NCBI GenBank assembly: GCA_963693285.1
Contig: OY848923.1
Location: 8,022,451 to 8,086,450 of the forward strand
Length of the DNA: 64,000 bases
From: Xestospongia muta
Lineage: Eukaryota > Porifera > Demospongiae > Haplosclerida > Petrosiidae
Direction of reading: 5' to 3'
The position numbers and the translations under genes were made by a program. Shown here one piece after another: positions 50,886-63,559 of this stretch. Each line of letters opens with the position of its first letter. The first letter of the stretch is position 1. Below the pieces are notes generated by a model. It was not told the DNA's origin and ran no database searches. It saw nothing but the letters and a program-made list of their open reading frames with translations.

Positions 50886-53468
50886 TCAGTCATGATCTAA
50901 AGAAGTAAAAGGAAGGCAAGTTAGTAATATTGGAACTACACAACATACCTGAGTGTGTACAGTTATGAAGAGTGTAGTAATAGCTATTGTAAAGACTAAC
51001 AGTACACTCAATAATATTATTTTCGTAATCACTTTCAGCTACAAAACGGTCTGCATTGACTATCTGGCGAACAATATACGTCCCATCAGATAACCCTGTA
51101 ATGTCAATCCATTGACAATCAAGATGGCGAGCATACAAATCGCCACAGTTAACTGATATTCCTTGTCGTCCAGTTGAGCAACGATACTGTGGGTAACCCC
51201 CACTGTGACAAAAACTGTCTTCCAGACAGAAACTAGCCTTGTGACCCTCTGCTACCTTTCTTTTCTGGGTATCTAAAATGTCATAATTAATAAAGGCTTC
51301 AAAAGAGTGGTAATGTTGGTGACAAGCGTGCCATTGCCACTCGCTGGATGGACGGTAAGGTTCAAATGCTGCTGTACCAAAGTTCATAGTCAAGCTGTCG
51401 AATCGAAAAATAGTTCTCAGTTGATTTGGATTTTGATTAGTAGCATCACTAGCTAGACATTTCTCTTCCAATGCACAAGTCAAGTAATACATTGGTAACC
51501 GATCAATATAGCGGTAACCCAATGAAAATTGGAAACGTTTGACATTTGGTACCAGATCAGGAAGGCCTAAAATAACAAAGTATAATAGCACAAGTGACAG
51601 ATGACTTACCAGAGACACAGTCAATTCGAGTGATGTTAACACATCGGTAAAATGTGTTGAGACTTTTTTGGCATTCTTTTAAATATAACTCATCTCCTTT
51701 ACATAGATAGTAACCAGAATACAACAAACTACTGGGATATAGTTTGGACGGTACTGAGATAATACGAGCAGCAAATTTTTGCTGAGTCTCTCTGCAGATC
51801 ACTTGAGCATCCATTAGATCTAAAACACTAGAACAGACTCTCCCCCAACCCTCAGGCCCTTTTATTTCAACAAGACCACTCCCTACTAGTCGACTCTAAA
51901 AAAAGAAAAACATATCATTAAAATTTATGTTATTTTACATTTTTGTATAAAGGTAATATTCCATATTGCTCAAGTAGCAGACCTGTGGTTCTTCCCAGTT
52001 ACATCTTGGATAAACTGTTTTGCACTCAACGCCTGCATCTCCGCTGTTCTGATAACAATAACGTTGTACTTCTGTGGGTAGTTGGATATCAGTTGTACTT
52101 TTACATCTTGAAAGATTAATTTCAATACCTCGACATCTACCAATAAAAATTTAAATATTTAAACATAATTTGACAGGCTGTATACCTCAAATTTGAATAA
52201 ACTACATCCGCTGAACCTCGTCCAAAATGAGCTCGACTATAAATTTTTGTAGCTGTGCCGTAACCAAGGTTACGACAGACAATATTGGCATCTTCAATAC
52301 TCCACCCAAGGTCACATATAGTACCCCATTTTCCATTCTTTCTAACTTCAACTCTTCCTATCCATGGTACAGGGCCTCCACGAAGACGGTATAGCTACAA
52401 AAAAATTGTTTCTTCCTCAATATAAACAATAGACAGTGTTGATAATAGCAATAATGTGTTAGACAAATCTATTAAGATGATATTCTCTACACGCCCAACA
52501 TTAAAGTCAAAACGAGCAAATTAGTTAAAATGTATTTACATATACGTGTGATGACTCACTTCTTTTCGAGGATCACTTTTCCCGCACTTATCAGAATTCT
52601 CTATCAAGTATCCACAATGTACAGTAGCAACATCGTTTGTGGATAGTGAAACTTCGGTAGTACACTCATTCAAATCACCCTCGTTACCATTGCAAGTAAT
52701 TGTTAGACCAATCGAATCGTTTAATCTTTGATTGAATTTCGCAACACCAACTCTGCAAAATGGTAGATTTCGTACAACTGGTTTACTAGAACAGTTACGA
52801 GATGGATGTAGCTTGTCTAATCCAGGAATCTCTATTAAGTGTGGATACCCTAGTTGACCACAGACTACCTTTGCTGCTTTGATATCCCAATTTTGTCCAG
52901 ATAACAGACGCCACTTGTAGTTTCGGTAAACTTCTATAAAACCTTGGACTCCAAAATTATTGGAAAAGCTGGGACAACCTGTCTTTTTAGTGCAAGTTTT
53001 GCACGTCTTTTGTAGTCGTGGATGAGCTGGAGGACATACGAGTCGAACATCACTAACATTAGGTGAAATACGAGGAGGAGCTTCACATTCAACACCTGCA
53101 TCTTCATTGTGGCCACAATCATGAACAGTCCATCCATTGAAGTGACATTTGTCTACTCTGCTTTCTCTCCCGTTACAATTCAAACCGTCCATTAAAATAA
53201 GACCTGAACCTTGACCATATTTTGCACGACCATGTGCTCGTACTGCTCTTGCAAAACCTAACTGTTTGCAAATGACATTAGCATCGGTCATGTCAAATTG
53301 GTCATCGCATATAGTACCCCATTGCCCTAGTGCATAGACCTCAACACGCCCTTCATAGTTAGTGACACCATTGACTAATCTCAAGTCTCCTGTGGACTGT
53401 CCAGAGATGATTCTTATGAGAGTTACAATGACCAGGAGAACCACTGCGAGTAATGTTGACTTCATCAT
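50886..53468 (-). CDS. LOXL2: Secreted lysyl oxidase with SRCR domains (LOXL2-like)
   Basis: The first exon (53468-52560, 303 codons) starts MMKSTLLAVVLLVIVTL, a signal peptide. It encodes SRCR1 (RLVNGVTNYEGRVEVYALGQ, WGTICDDQFDMTDANVICKQ) and a divergent SRCR2 (GFIEVYRNYKWRLLSGQNWD). SRCR3 (LYRLRGG, GRVEVRKNGKWGTICD) and a weak SRCR4 (SRLVGSGLVEIKGPEGWGRV) follow. The catalytic domain has copper ligands in WQWHACHQHYHS. The lysine of the lysyl-tyrosylquinone cofactor lies in GHKASFCLED and the tyrosine in GDLYARHLDCQWIDIT. ESDYENNIIECTV precedes a short last exon, giving an end NCTHSDHD. Four SRCR domains plus LOX is the LOXL2/3/4 layout. The enzyme oxidises lysines for collagen-type cross-links in the extracellular matrix. 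SRCR2 and SRCR4 have lost several consensus residues. Confidence 0.95.
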
Positions 53469-53655
53469 AGTTTCAGTAAATATTATAAAATGCACTGGTT
53501 CTGCAAAAGATACTTTGACTTTTAAGTAAACTTTCTCAGCTTTTCTGCTCCAACCAAAGACGGTTTTATTGTTATAAATGCGGCTCTGGATCAATGAATA
53601 TTGTTAACTAGACGGCTCATTAATTAATAAAAAAATCAAAAACAATTATTAATTA
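53469..53655. promoter_or_regulatory. Divergent promoter LOXL / SASS6
   Basis: 187 AT-rich bases separate the start codons. I see no conserved box beyond AATTAATTAA runs. Confidence 0.45.
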
Positions 53656-56600
53656 ATGATGGCGGGAAATTTGTCAGGGAAGATGGAGGAACTGTATAAC
53701 AAGCAAGTACATGTCTCCATGAAGAAAGGAGAGAGAGAGGAAAGGTTTGTCAACTGTGTATCAATCTTTATTTCTTTCTTTACTCAGTCAAACCTCCATT
53801 GGTATCTCCATATTCCATAATAATATTACAACACCAGTACATAAAAAGGTACAGTATGGACGCATAGTGAACAATGACATGTCATGTAATGGATCACTGA
53901 ATGATTAATGGACAGATAAAAAGTGTATGGATGCATTAGATGAATAAAGTTGAGATTATAAGGATAAATGATGGACGTAAATGGATATATAGATGGATTA
54001 ATGGATGCATACTCATATATCCATTAGGAATTAATGGTTCGTCTAACAGATGAATCAGATCCATTTTTCTTGTTTACTCTCACAATCAACGAAGATGACT
54101 TTCAGCAGTAAGTGCAATACAATTAACCACACCCCCTAATAATATGTCATAATGATGTCATAGGCTCAAGGTCCAGCAAGGTCTTCTGGTTGACTTTGTG
54201 ACATTTCCTCAAAAGTTTATCGATCTTCTTGAACAATGTCTGGCTGAAGTAGGACAAGAATCACCCAAGTATGACATCATCATTGATCACATGACCTGTC
54301 ACATGAATGTATACACTGTGGAACCTCTTTGGGTCCTGATATTTGCCTCTGATTAAAGGGGTATTCTCGTTTTTGAAGTTATGTTTAATAGTTAGTGTGT
54401 CCTTAACAATAGACTTATCTATATGAGAGGTTCTATTGTGTGCAGTGATTGTGTCATTTAAAACCTGTTTATGAAACTGGTTTAGTGTCTACACTATATC
54501 AATAGTATTACATAACTTGACCACGTCAAACAAGGATCAAAGTGGATTTATTGTACCAACACCAACTACAATAATATAAATATATTAGGGGTGTGTTCCC
54601 ACACTCACCTGGGTGTCGACCTAATTGATGAGTCATTAACCTCCTAGACCAAACAATAAATCTATGATATTATAACTTATTTTATATCCTATATGCTAGG
54701 TTTCTATTACAGCTGGTTAGAGGGTGTTTGGTCAACGATAAGGGATTGGCAACGTTAAGTGTTGTGGAGACTAATGCTTTTAGATATCTTACACATTTGG
54801 CATTGCAGTTTGTACCAGCTAGTGATATTTACCTCAAGAAGTATTTAGCTGAATGTATGTTGAGTCTAAAGGTGAGTTGTTAGTTTAATCTGGGATATTT
54901 TGGTGATCTTTGATGACGACAATGTTGTGGAGAATTTTTGTTGTCAGTTGTTATACGCTGAGAAATGATTGTATGTTTGTTTCGTTGTCAATAGCAACCT
55001 ATTGATCTGTCTATTTAGTCATTTGTGTGAAATAACACTTCTATTTTATTTGTCCATTTTTATTCTATCTGTCCATTTATAGGAGGAGATCACTGATCTT
55101 TCAAAAACCTTAAAAGTCACTAAAACAGATTTAACTGCTCAGTTAGCTCAATCTGAGGAGGTACGTTGCCATGGTAACATGAGATACTACATCTTTGTAG
55201 ACTCTTTCTCATCGTACAAGAGAACTTGATAAACTCAAATCTGATTGGTCAGCTCGTATGACATCACTAAACAATGAACACACAGCTGAACTAACTGCTA
55301 GTAAAGAGAAGAGTGTGAAGGTACATATAATATATGTACATATAATATATGGACATATAATATATGGACATATATTATATATACATATATATTATATCTC
55401 CATATATTGTACATGGTACAATGTAATAAGTATATGGTGTGTATTATTGCAGTATATATGTCTTGTTTAGGTCCAAATGGATATGCAGGATAAGTTTGAG
55501 AGAGAAAAGAAGGAATTAGAAAACAGTTATATCATCAAAGTAAATAGCTCTTCCTCTCTTTGGTAACCATTATTTCTTACCCTGCCTCCTCATCTCTCTG
55601 TTCTTTTCTTTGTTCTGTCTGCAATAGGTTGAGAGCTTGGAACAGAAGATAAAAGATCTAGACACAGCTAACAAGGTCAGTGAGTTCAATGTAGTGACTG
55701 TCATCTCCAATGTCTGACTGTTTACTAATAATAGATGGTCTAGTGTATATATGTCATTGTGACAATTATTTGTATTTATTGTTTGTATTTAGGAATTAAC
55801 GGACAGAAAATATAGATCTGAGGCAGCTATCAGAGAATTAAAAGCTAAATTAAAGGGATCAGAAGAAGTATGAATGGATAGATGGACGAATGAATGGATG
55901 AATGGATGGATGGATGGATGAATGGATGGATAGATGGATGAATGGATGGATAGATGGATGAATAGATGGATGAATGGATGGATAGATGGATGAATGGATG
56001 GATGAATGGATGGATGAATGGATGGATAGATGGATGAATAGATGGATGAATGGATGGATAGATGGATGAATGGATTAATGAATGGATGTATAGATGGATG
56101 AACAGATTATAATTGTTTTAATAATGATAGGAGCTGGTTAGCGTTCGTCAAGAACTTCAACAAATCAGAAAAGAGAACAATTCGTTAGATTCCGGTTATC
56201 ATGAATTAGACAAAACAGTGAACCAGTTACGTACAAAAATAGCTGTCTTAGAACAGGAATTAAAAGACAAAGAACAAGTTTGTGTTACCACACCAACCAC
56301 TTTTATGTTACCATAGCAACAATATTCCTTTAGGTAGTTTTAAAAACTAATGAGTTACTTGAGGCTGCTACTGAACAGAAGGTATGTCCATTTTATTATC
56401 TTTGATTTATTATCTGTCCATTCTAGCATTCTTTAGAAGTACAATTAGAACAACAACAGCGTCAACTGATGAAATTAGATAACACTTATAAACAAACATC
56501 ACAGGAAATTATCAAAGTAAACAACCATTATTAGACAATCAGGAAACAATTTTGTTTTATTATATAGGGTAATGAAATTATTCAGAAATTACAGTCTGAG

Positions 56601-57909
56601 TTGAAAGGGTTAAAATCTAAGGTGTAGTCCATTATAGCAATGGTCGTATTTATGAGTAAATGTTTTATAGTTAAAACTCCGTAACATGGTCACTACTCAA
56701 CAGGAAAAATTACTTAAAGATAAGGTAATTTATAATTGTTATGTAATCTTAAATAATAATAAATGTGCATATATTAGTCTCAATTATCATTTTTAATTGT
56801 AGGAGACAGAGATGGAAAAATATCGTAATGAATGCCAGTCATTGAAGGATTCTCTGAGAACAAGAGAGGATGAGTTGAAGAGGGTTAAAAATGAAACAAG
56901 TCAATTACAACAACAAATAGAGGAACAGAAAGAAACTTTGAAAAATAATGAAAATGGTATGCTATCCTCTGATATCATAAGTAATGTAATTGTGTCATGT
57001 GATGTAATATGATGTAATATTATGTCGTGTTGTGTCATGTTATGTAATGTGATGTAATATTATGCCGTCTTGTGTCATGTGATGTTATATTATGATATGT
57101 GATGTAATGTGATATAATATTATGCCATGTTATGTCATGTGATGTATATTATGTAATGTGATGTAATATTGTCGTGTTGTGTCATGTGATGTAATATTAT
57201 GTAATATGATGTAATATTATGTCGTGTTGTGTCATGTGATGCTACATTATGTCATGCAATATCATATAACCCATTCTAATGTCATACAATGTTTAGATGT
57301 TATCATTTTCTAGTTATTACTTGGCTTAACAAACAAATCAATGATCAAGCAATAACTAAAGGGGGTGGGGCTGTGCCACACCCACATGAAGTCTTGTCTG
57401 CAATACGTCCTTCACAATCAGCATCATCAGCCCTTTATCAAGTAAATATGACCACACCCACTTTTTAACTTTCTTGTAGCCTCGTTTTAGTAGTACCCCT
57501 TCCAGTGTTATGGGGGGTGTGGTTGATGGACGACAAGTCTTGGGGACTTTACAAAATCATCCACAGAAAGTAAAAAAGACTTTTTTCAATTATCCTAACA
57601 TTATTACTAATTAATAGGTGTTATTTAAGGGTCCTCCTCCTCTTAAACAACGTAGTACCTTATCTGTCCCATCTCCATTGTCTGCTCATTCATTATCAGC
57701 ATCACCATCTGTAACCACACCCACTAATATAGAGCAGAAAAGGTCACCTCAAAATGGTACAATAATACATTATATTTTATTTATATTGTTTCTTATTAGA
57801 GCAACAACTCCATCGATACCTCCCTCCATTGACCACGTCTGGTCCAACCACTTTTATCCCGGAACAAGGAGATAAAACATCATTAACAACACCTCCTCAT
57901 CCTGTTTAA
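53656..57909 (+). CDS. SASS6: Centriole cartwheel protein SAS-6
   Basis: The start is [20 protein letters not shown]. The SAS-6 head domain follows: [40 protein letters not shown] and [15 protein letters not shown], which contains the PISA motif region, then FLLQLVRG and [20 protein letters not shown]. Next is a long coiled coil (about 20 short exons; [20 protein letters not shown] onward, rich in Lys/Glu/Gln). A Pro/Ser-rich tail ends TPPHPV. SAS-6 dimers ring to form the ninefold cartwheel hub. The layout (head, one long coil, disordered tail) matches animal SAS-6. Several introns hold repeats (55870-56105, 57000-57260). AATAAA lies at 58145-58150. Confidence 0.96.
53868..54020. repeat. Degenerate ATGGATG-rich intron
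   Basis: A SASS6 intron holds degenerate GGATAAATGATGGACG-type units; no gene is seen in it. Confidence 0.55.
54270..54700. other. 430-bp SASS6 intron without visible features
   Basis: Between the exons ending VGQESPK and starting FLLQLVRG I see no open frame, tandem repeat or RNA signal. Confidence 0.5.
55320..55415. repeat. TA-rich ACATATAATATATGG repeat
   Basis: About five copies of a 15-18 bp unit, partly palindromic, lie in a SASS6 intron after the exon ending SKEKSVK. Confidence 0.75.
55870..56105. repeat. (GGATGAAT/GGATAGAT)n array in SASS6
   Basis: About 235 bp of GATGGATGAATGGATGGATA-type repeats fill the intron between exons ending KLKGSEE and starting [10 protein letters not shown]. 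Confidence 0.9.
57000..57265. repeat. ATGTGATGTAATATTATGTCG tandem repeat
   Basis: Degenerate copies of a unit of about 40 bp (TGTCATGTGATGTAATATT then ATGTCGTGTTG) fill the SASS6 intron before [11 protein letters not shown]. Confidence 0.8.
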
Positions 57910-58167
57910 TATAAAAAACAAATGTTTTTAAAAGAGTTAATTTGAAGTCAAACATAAACACAACAATTTATGTAACCATATATGTAAATACATAATGTAT
58001 ATGTACACGATATATGTATATGTACACAGTCTATGTATATGCATATGTACATGGTCTACACGTACAAATACATGTAGAGTGTACATGTACTTTACGAATT
58101 CATATACTTAGTTTAACACACTCGTTACGTGATGTGTTTTGAATAATAAAATAGTTGAGTGTAATCT
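57910..58167. other. Convergent 3' interval SASS6 / PP2C-like
   Basis: The interval holds a run of TATGTATATGTACAC-like repeats (57970-58090) and the SASS6 poly(A) signal. Confidence 0.55.
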
Positions 58168-60075
58168 TTAAAAACGATGTCCCTGATATGGTTTGGTATC
58201 CATCACACTGTTATTTCTATAAAATTGACTATTTCGACCAATAAAAGTTGGCCTAGTCAATGGTTGAAGTGAAGGGAGATCTGAGGTACACTGCGAGGTC
58301 TTTTGAGGTGGCATGTCTACCAGTCCTGACTCAGCAACTAATGTTCCTACTTGATATCCTACTATTGTTGAATGATCTAATTTTCCAGCTAAGGATTTAG
58401 ATTTTTGAGATAGCCTCCTCTCTTTTTCTCTCCTTGTAGATGGTGAGAGTTGAGGATCTGATGTTTGTTTCCAAACATCCTCAAGAAAAGAACGTTTTTG
58501 ATCTGTGACTTCAACTGTGTATGTTATAAAAGCATCTATGACATCCTGTATTGAGAGTGAACGGTTGAGTCTCTCTTGTTTCTCATGTATGATTTTGGCC
58601 ATTAAAGACATGGACATTTGGTGCCGTTCTTCTGGAGATAGGCTAGGAAGAGAAGTCAAAGAAGAGGAGACTGTGTAAGAGGAGGTTGTGTGAGAGGCGG
58701 GTGTGGCTTGTTTGAGGATAACAGGATCAAAGTTATCAGAGATACCATCAGACGTTAAAAATACAATGTCATTATCACATACTGGTAAAAAGCAACATAT
58801 AAGATTAGCTAAATCTGGATCATCTCCAATATTGGCTCCCAAACACCCACCAGCGTCACGTGGGTCTCTCCCTTTTCCCATATGGGCACCTGCTGTTACT
58901 TCATAGACTTTATGGAGATCAGGTTGATAAAGGTAACAAGGACTGTCACCAACACTAACTACACACAGACCCCAACGACCTGTTACTCTTGGATTAGACT
59001 GTAGCTCGCAAATCATGGCCACTGTTAAGGTAGTTGTAGTGCCTCCATGTTTTATAATTGTTTTATGAGCCTCATCAAAGGACAGCAGTAAATGATGAAA
59101 TATATCTTGCGTTGTCATAGAAACTACAGAGGGGTCAAATAATTTCTCATGTAAATGAGTAATGCAACCAGCTACAGCAGCCCTTGCCGCTAGACGTGGT
59201 TTTACACCCCAATTGATGCCGTCAGCTAAGGACATTATACAGCTATTAGGACGAACAACAATAGCATAAGTGTCTGCTATGGGATCTCCATGATGTTCAG
59301 AACTGTTCAGCTTCTTTTCATATAGTGTGATTGAAAGACCATCAGCTCTAGGGTGTGGTCTGTTCCAGTCCACAACTCCAGCTATAACTGAGACTAGTGT
59401 GAGAATATGAGGTAATCATATGTGATATAGGCTCATTCCTAAACTATATAAGATATGGGCTCATTCCTAAACTATATAAAATATGGACTCATTCCTAAAC
59501 TATCAAAGATATGGGTTCATTCCTAAACAATTATGTGACATGAGTTCATTCCATGATATGGGCTCATTCCTGAACTATAAAAGTTATAGAATCATTCCTC
59601 CTATATTACATGTGATATAGCCAGCCCCTCCTACCTATGGAAGGGGTTAGACTATCTCCCTAGTAATTGATATGATACATAGCATGATCCATTACAATTT
59701 GTATAGACACATTCCTGTACCTACACGATAAGCCAGAATCCCATACCACCTACTATAGTGTAGAAATGAACTCACTTTTATCAATACAATCGTCAGGATC
59801 TGGATCCATACCGAGTTGAGTCAATCCAGCCCCAGGACCAGTGTTACAAGCTAACACTAAATTCTGCAGTGGAGCTAATGGAAGCTCAGGCATATCAACA
59901 GCAGTACGACCTGATATAATATGTCCATCCAAGCTAAATCCTGATACAATGTGTCTTCTGAGTAAAAGAAGCATACTCGTAGTAGCTAAATAATGATTGC
60001 AGGGTTTACTTACTTGATATAATCAGTGAATTTATTGAAGAAACCTCCACTGCCTCCTCCTCCACCTTGGGCCAT
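58168..60075 (-). CDS. PP2C-like domain protein (CG9801 type)
   Basis: The start is at 60075 (MAQGGGGG..FFNKFTDYI), followed by exon 2 (MLLLLRRHIVSGFSLDGHII) and a large last exon of about 400 codons. The large exon has a PP2C-type fold: YEKKLNSSEHHGDPIADTYA, SCIMSLADGINWG (Asp of the metal site), GGTTTTLTVAMIC, CVVSVGDSPCYLY, AGAHMGKGRDPRDAGGCLG and DIVFLTSDGISDNFDP, with LDHSTIVGYQVG near the last beta-strand. The phrase GDPIADxxAxxxRxNxxIMxLADGxNWG is characteristic of the poorly studied animal group typified by Drosophila CG9801. Phosphatase activity is plausible because the DG, GDS and SDG motifs are kept. TAB1, another PP2C-fold pseudophosphatase, does not match. The Ser-rich C-terminus has no recognised domain. 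An intron (59395-59750) holds a tandem repeat. Confidence 0.85.
59405..59620. repeat. 28-36 bp GGGCTCATTCCTAAACTATA repeat
   Basis: About six copies of TATGGGCTCATTCCTAAAC then TATATAAGA fill a PP2C-like gene intron. They share the CTCATTCC core with 22010-22490 and 28745-28940. Confidence 0.85.
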
Positions 60076-60386
60076 ATTAAATATAAGATCTGGTGGGTAC
60101 TTCAGTCAAAATGAAAGCAATTGCTTATCGTTGGGAGGTGTGGCTAGTTAATTAACTTTGCTCTATATCACGTGAGTTTTTTTGAAGTCGAGAAGAATCC
60201 CACTTAGTAAGTAATTTGTGCATTTTATTTATTTATGAAGTATTCTTTAATTTACTGTCTTCTATACATTAATAAGCGCAAGAAAACAATAGTTTTAACA
60301 ATATTTAAGTAGATCAAATAAGTATAGCAGAAATAGTCAATAATTTATTATTCATCTTGTTTACATTTCTCTGTGTAGTTGTTTAG
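60076..60386. promoter_or_regulatory. Divergent promoter PP2C-like / MIER
   Basis: 311 bp separate the starts. It contains a CACGTGA E-box at about 60170 and GAGGTGTGGCTAG. No gene is seen. Confidence 0.45.
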
Positions 60387-61368
60387 ATGGATTCAGGTGA
60401 GTAGATCCCTCTTAAAGAATAATTAATTAATTGTGTTATTAAAGTTATAGAAGATACTGATTTTGAAGTGACGGCAGACATGTTAATTCACAATGATATC
60501 GATGATGAGAGAACATTGGAAGAAGAAGAGAAGATGGAGCAAGAAGGAGAGGTAGAGGGAGAACTGTCGGAACTTGAAAAGGTGCTTTTTTAAGAGATGA
60601 GTTGTTTTGATAACATCGTGATTGGGTCGTGTTTTAATAATACAATAGTCTTTTTTGATGTGGTAATATCTGATGAAAACAATGTGGAACATTTACAATA
60701 AAACTAATTGTCTGGTTATTAAAGTTCACATAATAAAAATACTTTAATATTGTGCAAAATATGAAGTAATGAGCTTCAAAATTTTAACTTAAGGTTGCAA
60801 TTTTTCACTGATATTCTCACTCAAAAATATATTCCTTACACAATTCAACAGATAACTAACTATATACTATTTGTGTGTATAATGTTGTTAGTTTTGTTTT
60901 TGACAGGAAAGTGATATGCCATTGGAAAACCTCTTAGCTAAATATGGTTACAAACAACTTCAAAGTCCTGCTATCTCATCTTCAGAGGGAGGAGAAGAGG
61001 ATGAACTAACAGAAACTATTAACAAAGCAACACCTTCTCAACCCAATGAAGTGGGTGTGGCTTTATCCATGCAACCTCCAGAACTAATACATGTACCACC
61101 TGAGTTGCCCACACCAGATATACCTAAAATATTGTTATCGTCAGAACTAGGAACCAGTATGACTGGCTTGTCTGAGCAGTTTTCTTCTAACAAATCAGGT
61201 TCTGGTCAGTCTGGTAGAAGGAGTCCTTGGTATAGACCAGGGGCTGATCCAGAAGCTCTTGCTAGACTGAGACCAGTTCCTGAACGGAGGAGTATCAGAA
61301 TGGGGATGCAAAGTAGCGACACAGCGGTAGACTCTACATTTAGTGAGTAGTGGTACATTGTAGTTGTG

Positions 61369-61448
<80 letters not shown>

Positions 61449-63559
61449 AGAACTATGGTTAGTTAATGATATGGGAGAAGGTGATGAAGACGGAGATAGT
61501 TATAGTGATGAAGACTGTGTATCAAGTGATTGGAAACAAGTAATCAATGGTATCACATTAAAAGCATGTTTAAACCACTTGTGTTAACTTCACTATAGGA
61601 AATTAAAGTAGGATCAGACTATCAAGCAGTTGTTCCAAATTGTCCTTCTCTCGTACCATCATCAGGTAGTACTAATCTGCTTTGATAAAGGGTTAAAAAT
61701 TCTAGTCACTATATCTTAACATTAGCAGGTTCACATGCTCAGCTATTGTGGAGTCCAAATCACATCAGTGATACAGCTCTTGAAAAATATCTATCTTCAA
61801 TAAATTCTCTATTACACACTCAAGAAGGACTCCCTGGAGGCTCTTTACAACGTGATAATGATCAAGCGCTATACATTTTAACATTATGTAATTATGATGT
61901 CACTAAAGCTTTGGACGAGTTCAGTAAGGCAGTTCTTACAACACAAGGTTAATATTGGAATATACCATATATATGAGTAATATATTCTAATTTTAGGAAT
62001 GGCACCTTGGACCGAAGAGGAGTGCAGAAAATTTGAAACAGGTGAGAGTGAATTCATTAACTTATTAAATATTCATTGATTATTAATTATTTTGTGAGTA
62101 GTGGGAAAATACCTAGAGTAGTTCCAAATTTGATAAAAAACCCTCTAAAATTCCCAGTTCCATTCCCATTATGTCATTATGATGCAATAGCAACTTAATA
62201 ATTGTAACAATTAAAGGGGCTATTGCTGTTACCCTCGTAATAGAGGAGGGATACCAATTACTTTTGCAGCTGTGCATTGATAATGCTTTATCGGTGTTTT
62301 GAGATTGGAAAACATAGAATAGTTGTTCACAATTGTTATGAACACTAGGGAATACAATGACTGGTTTAGTTTTTTATATCTCACTCCACACGTCAGTCTT
62401 AGCTTGTCCCGGCACGAAATATTTCCCTAAAAATGAGTTCACAAAAAAATATATGATCTAATAATAGAATCTTATTACATAATTTTGTCTTTATTGTATA
62501 CACAATTGTCTTAGTGAGAATGTGTCTTGAATAGAGAGAGAGATGATCTGTTCATGGTACATTTTTTTGTCTGTGGGCATTTAACAATAGATAATTGATG
62601 TTTGTGTGGATATGACCTTGAGACTGGCTTTTAATTAACTTTTTCTTAGAATATTGAATTTGGTGGCTTTTCTAAAGTGTTTTCACTTACAATAATAATT
62701 TTAATAATTAACAAGTATTAACTCCTACATATGTTTATATATGTAAAACACTTTCACTTTGCAAAATTATGAATAATTCATTTTTTAGGACTGAGAGCAT
62801 TGGGTAAAGATTTTTATTCTTTACAAAAGCAGGTTAGAGGATAACTAACTTTGTATCACAAATAGATGTGATGCTCTTGTAGGTCCCAAGTCGAACTGTT
62901 CGAGAAATTATTGAATTTTATTATCTTTGGAAAAAGTCAGAGAGATATGATGCTTTTGCACAGCAACAGTCTAAGATGGGAAAGAAGTTTATGTTACAAC
63001 CAGGATATATGTAAGTGCTTAAGTTACCAATGGTAGCTGTCCTAGGTCATTGTGGTAAGTACTGATGTTCACTAGTCTAGAGCTTACTAATGGTAGCTAT
63101 CCTAGGTCACTGTGGTAAGTACTGATGTTCACTAGTATAGAGCTTACTAATAGTAGCTATCCTAGGTCACTGTGGTAAGTACTGATGTTTATTAGTCTAG
63201 AGCTTACTAATGGTAGCTATCCTAGGTCAGTGTGGTAAGTACTGATGTTTACTAGTCTAGAGTTTACTAATGGTAGCTATCCTAGGTCACTGTGGTAAGT
63301 ACTAATGTTCACTAGTCTAGAACTTACTAATGGTAGCTATCCTAGGTCATTGTGGTAAGTACTAATGTTCACTAATCTTAATTTATATTTTAGTTCTGAT
63401 TTTATGGAGAGTTATTTGGATCCACCTGATACAGAGTTTCCAGATCTTCATTATGGTAGCACTACATTAAGTAATGAAGTAAAAAAAGATCGTTCACAAA
63501 TTTTAAACGATGAACGAATACGTCAAATGCAAAAAGCAATATCAGCTAAGAGTTCGTAG
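60387..63559 (+). CDS. MIER1: Mesoderm induction early response (MIER) family corepressor
   Basis: The tiny first coding exon (MDSG) joins in phase to [20 protein letters not shown] and an acidic stretch ([17 protein letters not shown]). Next comes [12 protein letters not shown], matching MIER proteins. An ELM2 domain ([16 protein letters not shown] ... [20 protein letters not shown] ... [20 protein letters not shown]) and a SANT domain follow ([20 protein letters not shown], then [20 protein letters not shown]). MIER proteins recruit HDAC1/2 through ELM2-SANT. The end is [10 protein letters not shown] at 63559. The intron between QPGY and SDFMESYL is made almost entirely of the 60-bp intron-like minisatellite, and the intron after VDSTF is a CT array. 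Confidence 0.92.
61371..61446 (+). repeat. (CT)n tract at a 3' splice site in MIER
   Basis: The CT array ends CCAAG at 61446-61450 directly before the exon encoding [14 protein letters not shown]. Confidence 0.9.
62048..62785. other. 740-bp MIER intron without visible gene
   Basis: AT-rich, no tandem array and no coding-like segment; it separates [15 protein letters not shown] from [11 protein letters not shown]. Confidence 0.5.
63024..63380 (+). repeat. 60-bp intron-like minisatellite, array 3 (sense)
   Basis: Six copies of AGCTATCCTAGGTCA (first with CTGTCC) spaced 60 bp occupy nearly the whole MIER intron 63011-63393, in the same orientation as transcription. The intron itself starts GTAAGTGCTTAAG, like the unit's GTAAGTACTGATG. 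Confidence 0.95.

Noticed and set aside
58168..60075. TAB1 as identity of the PP2C-like gene
   Set aside because: The sequence lacks TAB1 hallmarks and instead matches the GDPIAD/LADGxNWG group typified by CG9801.
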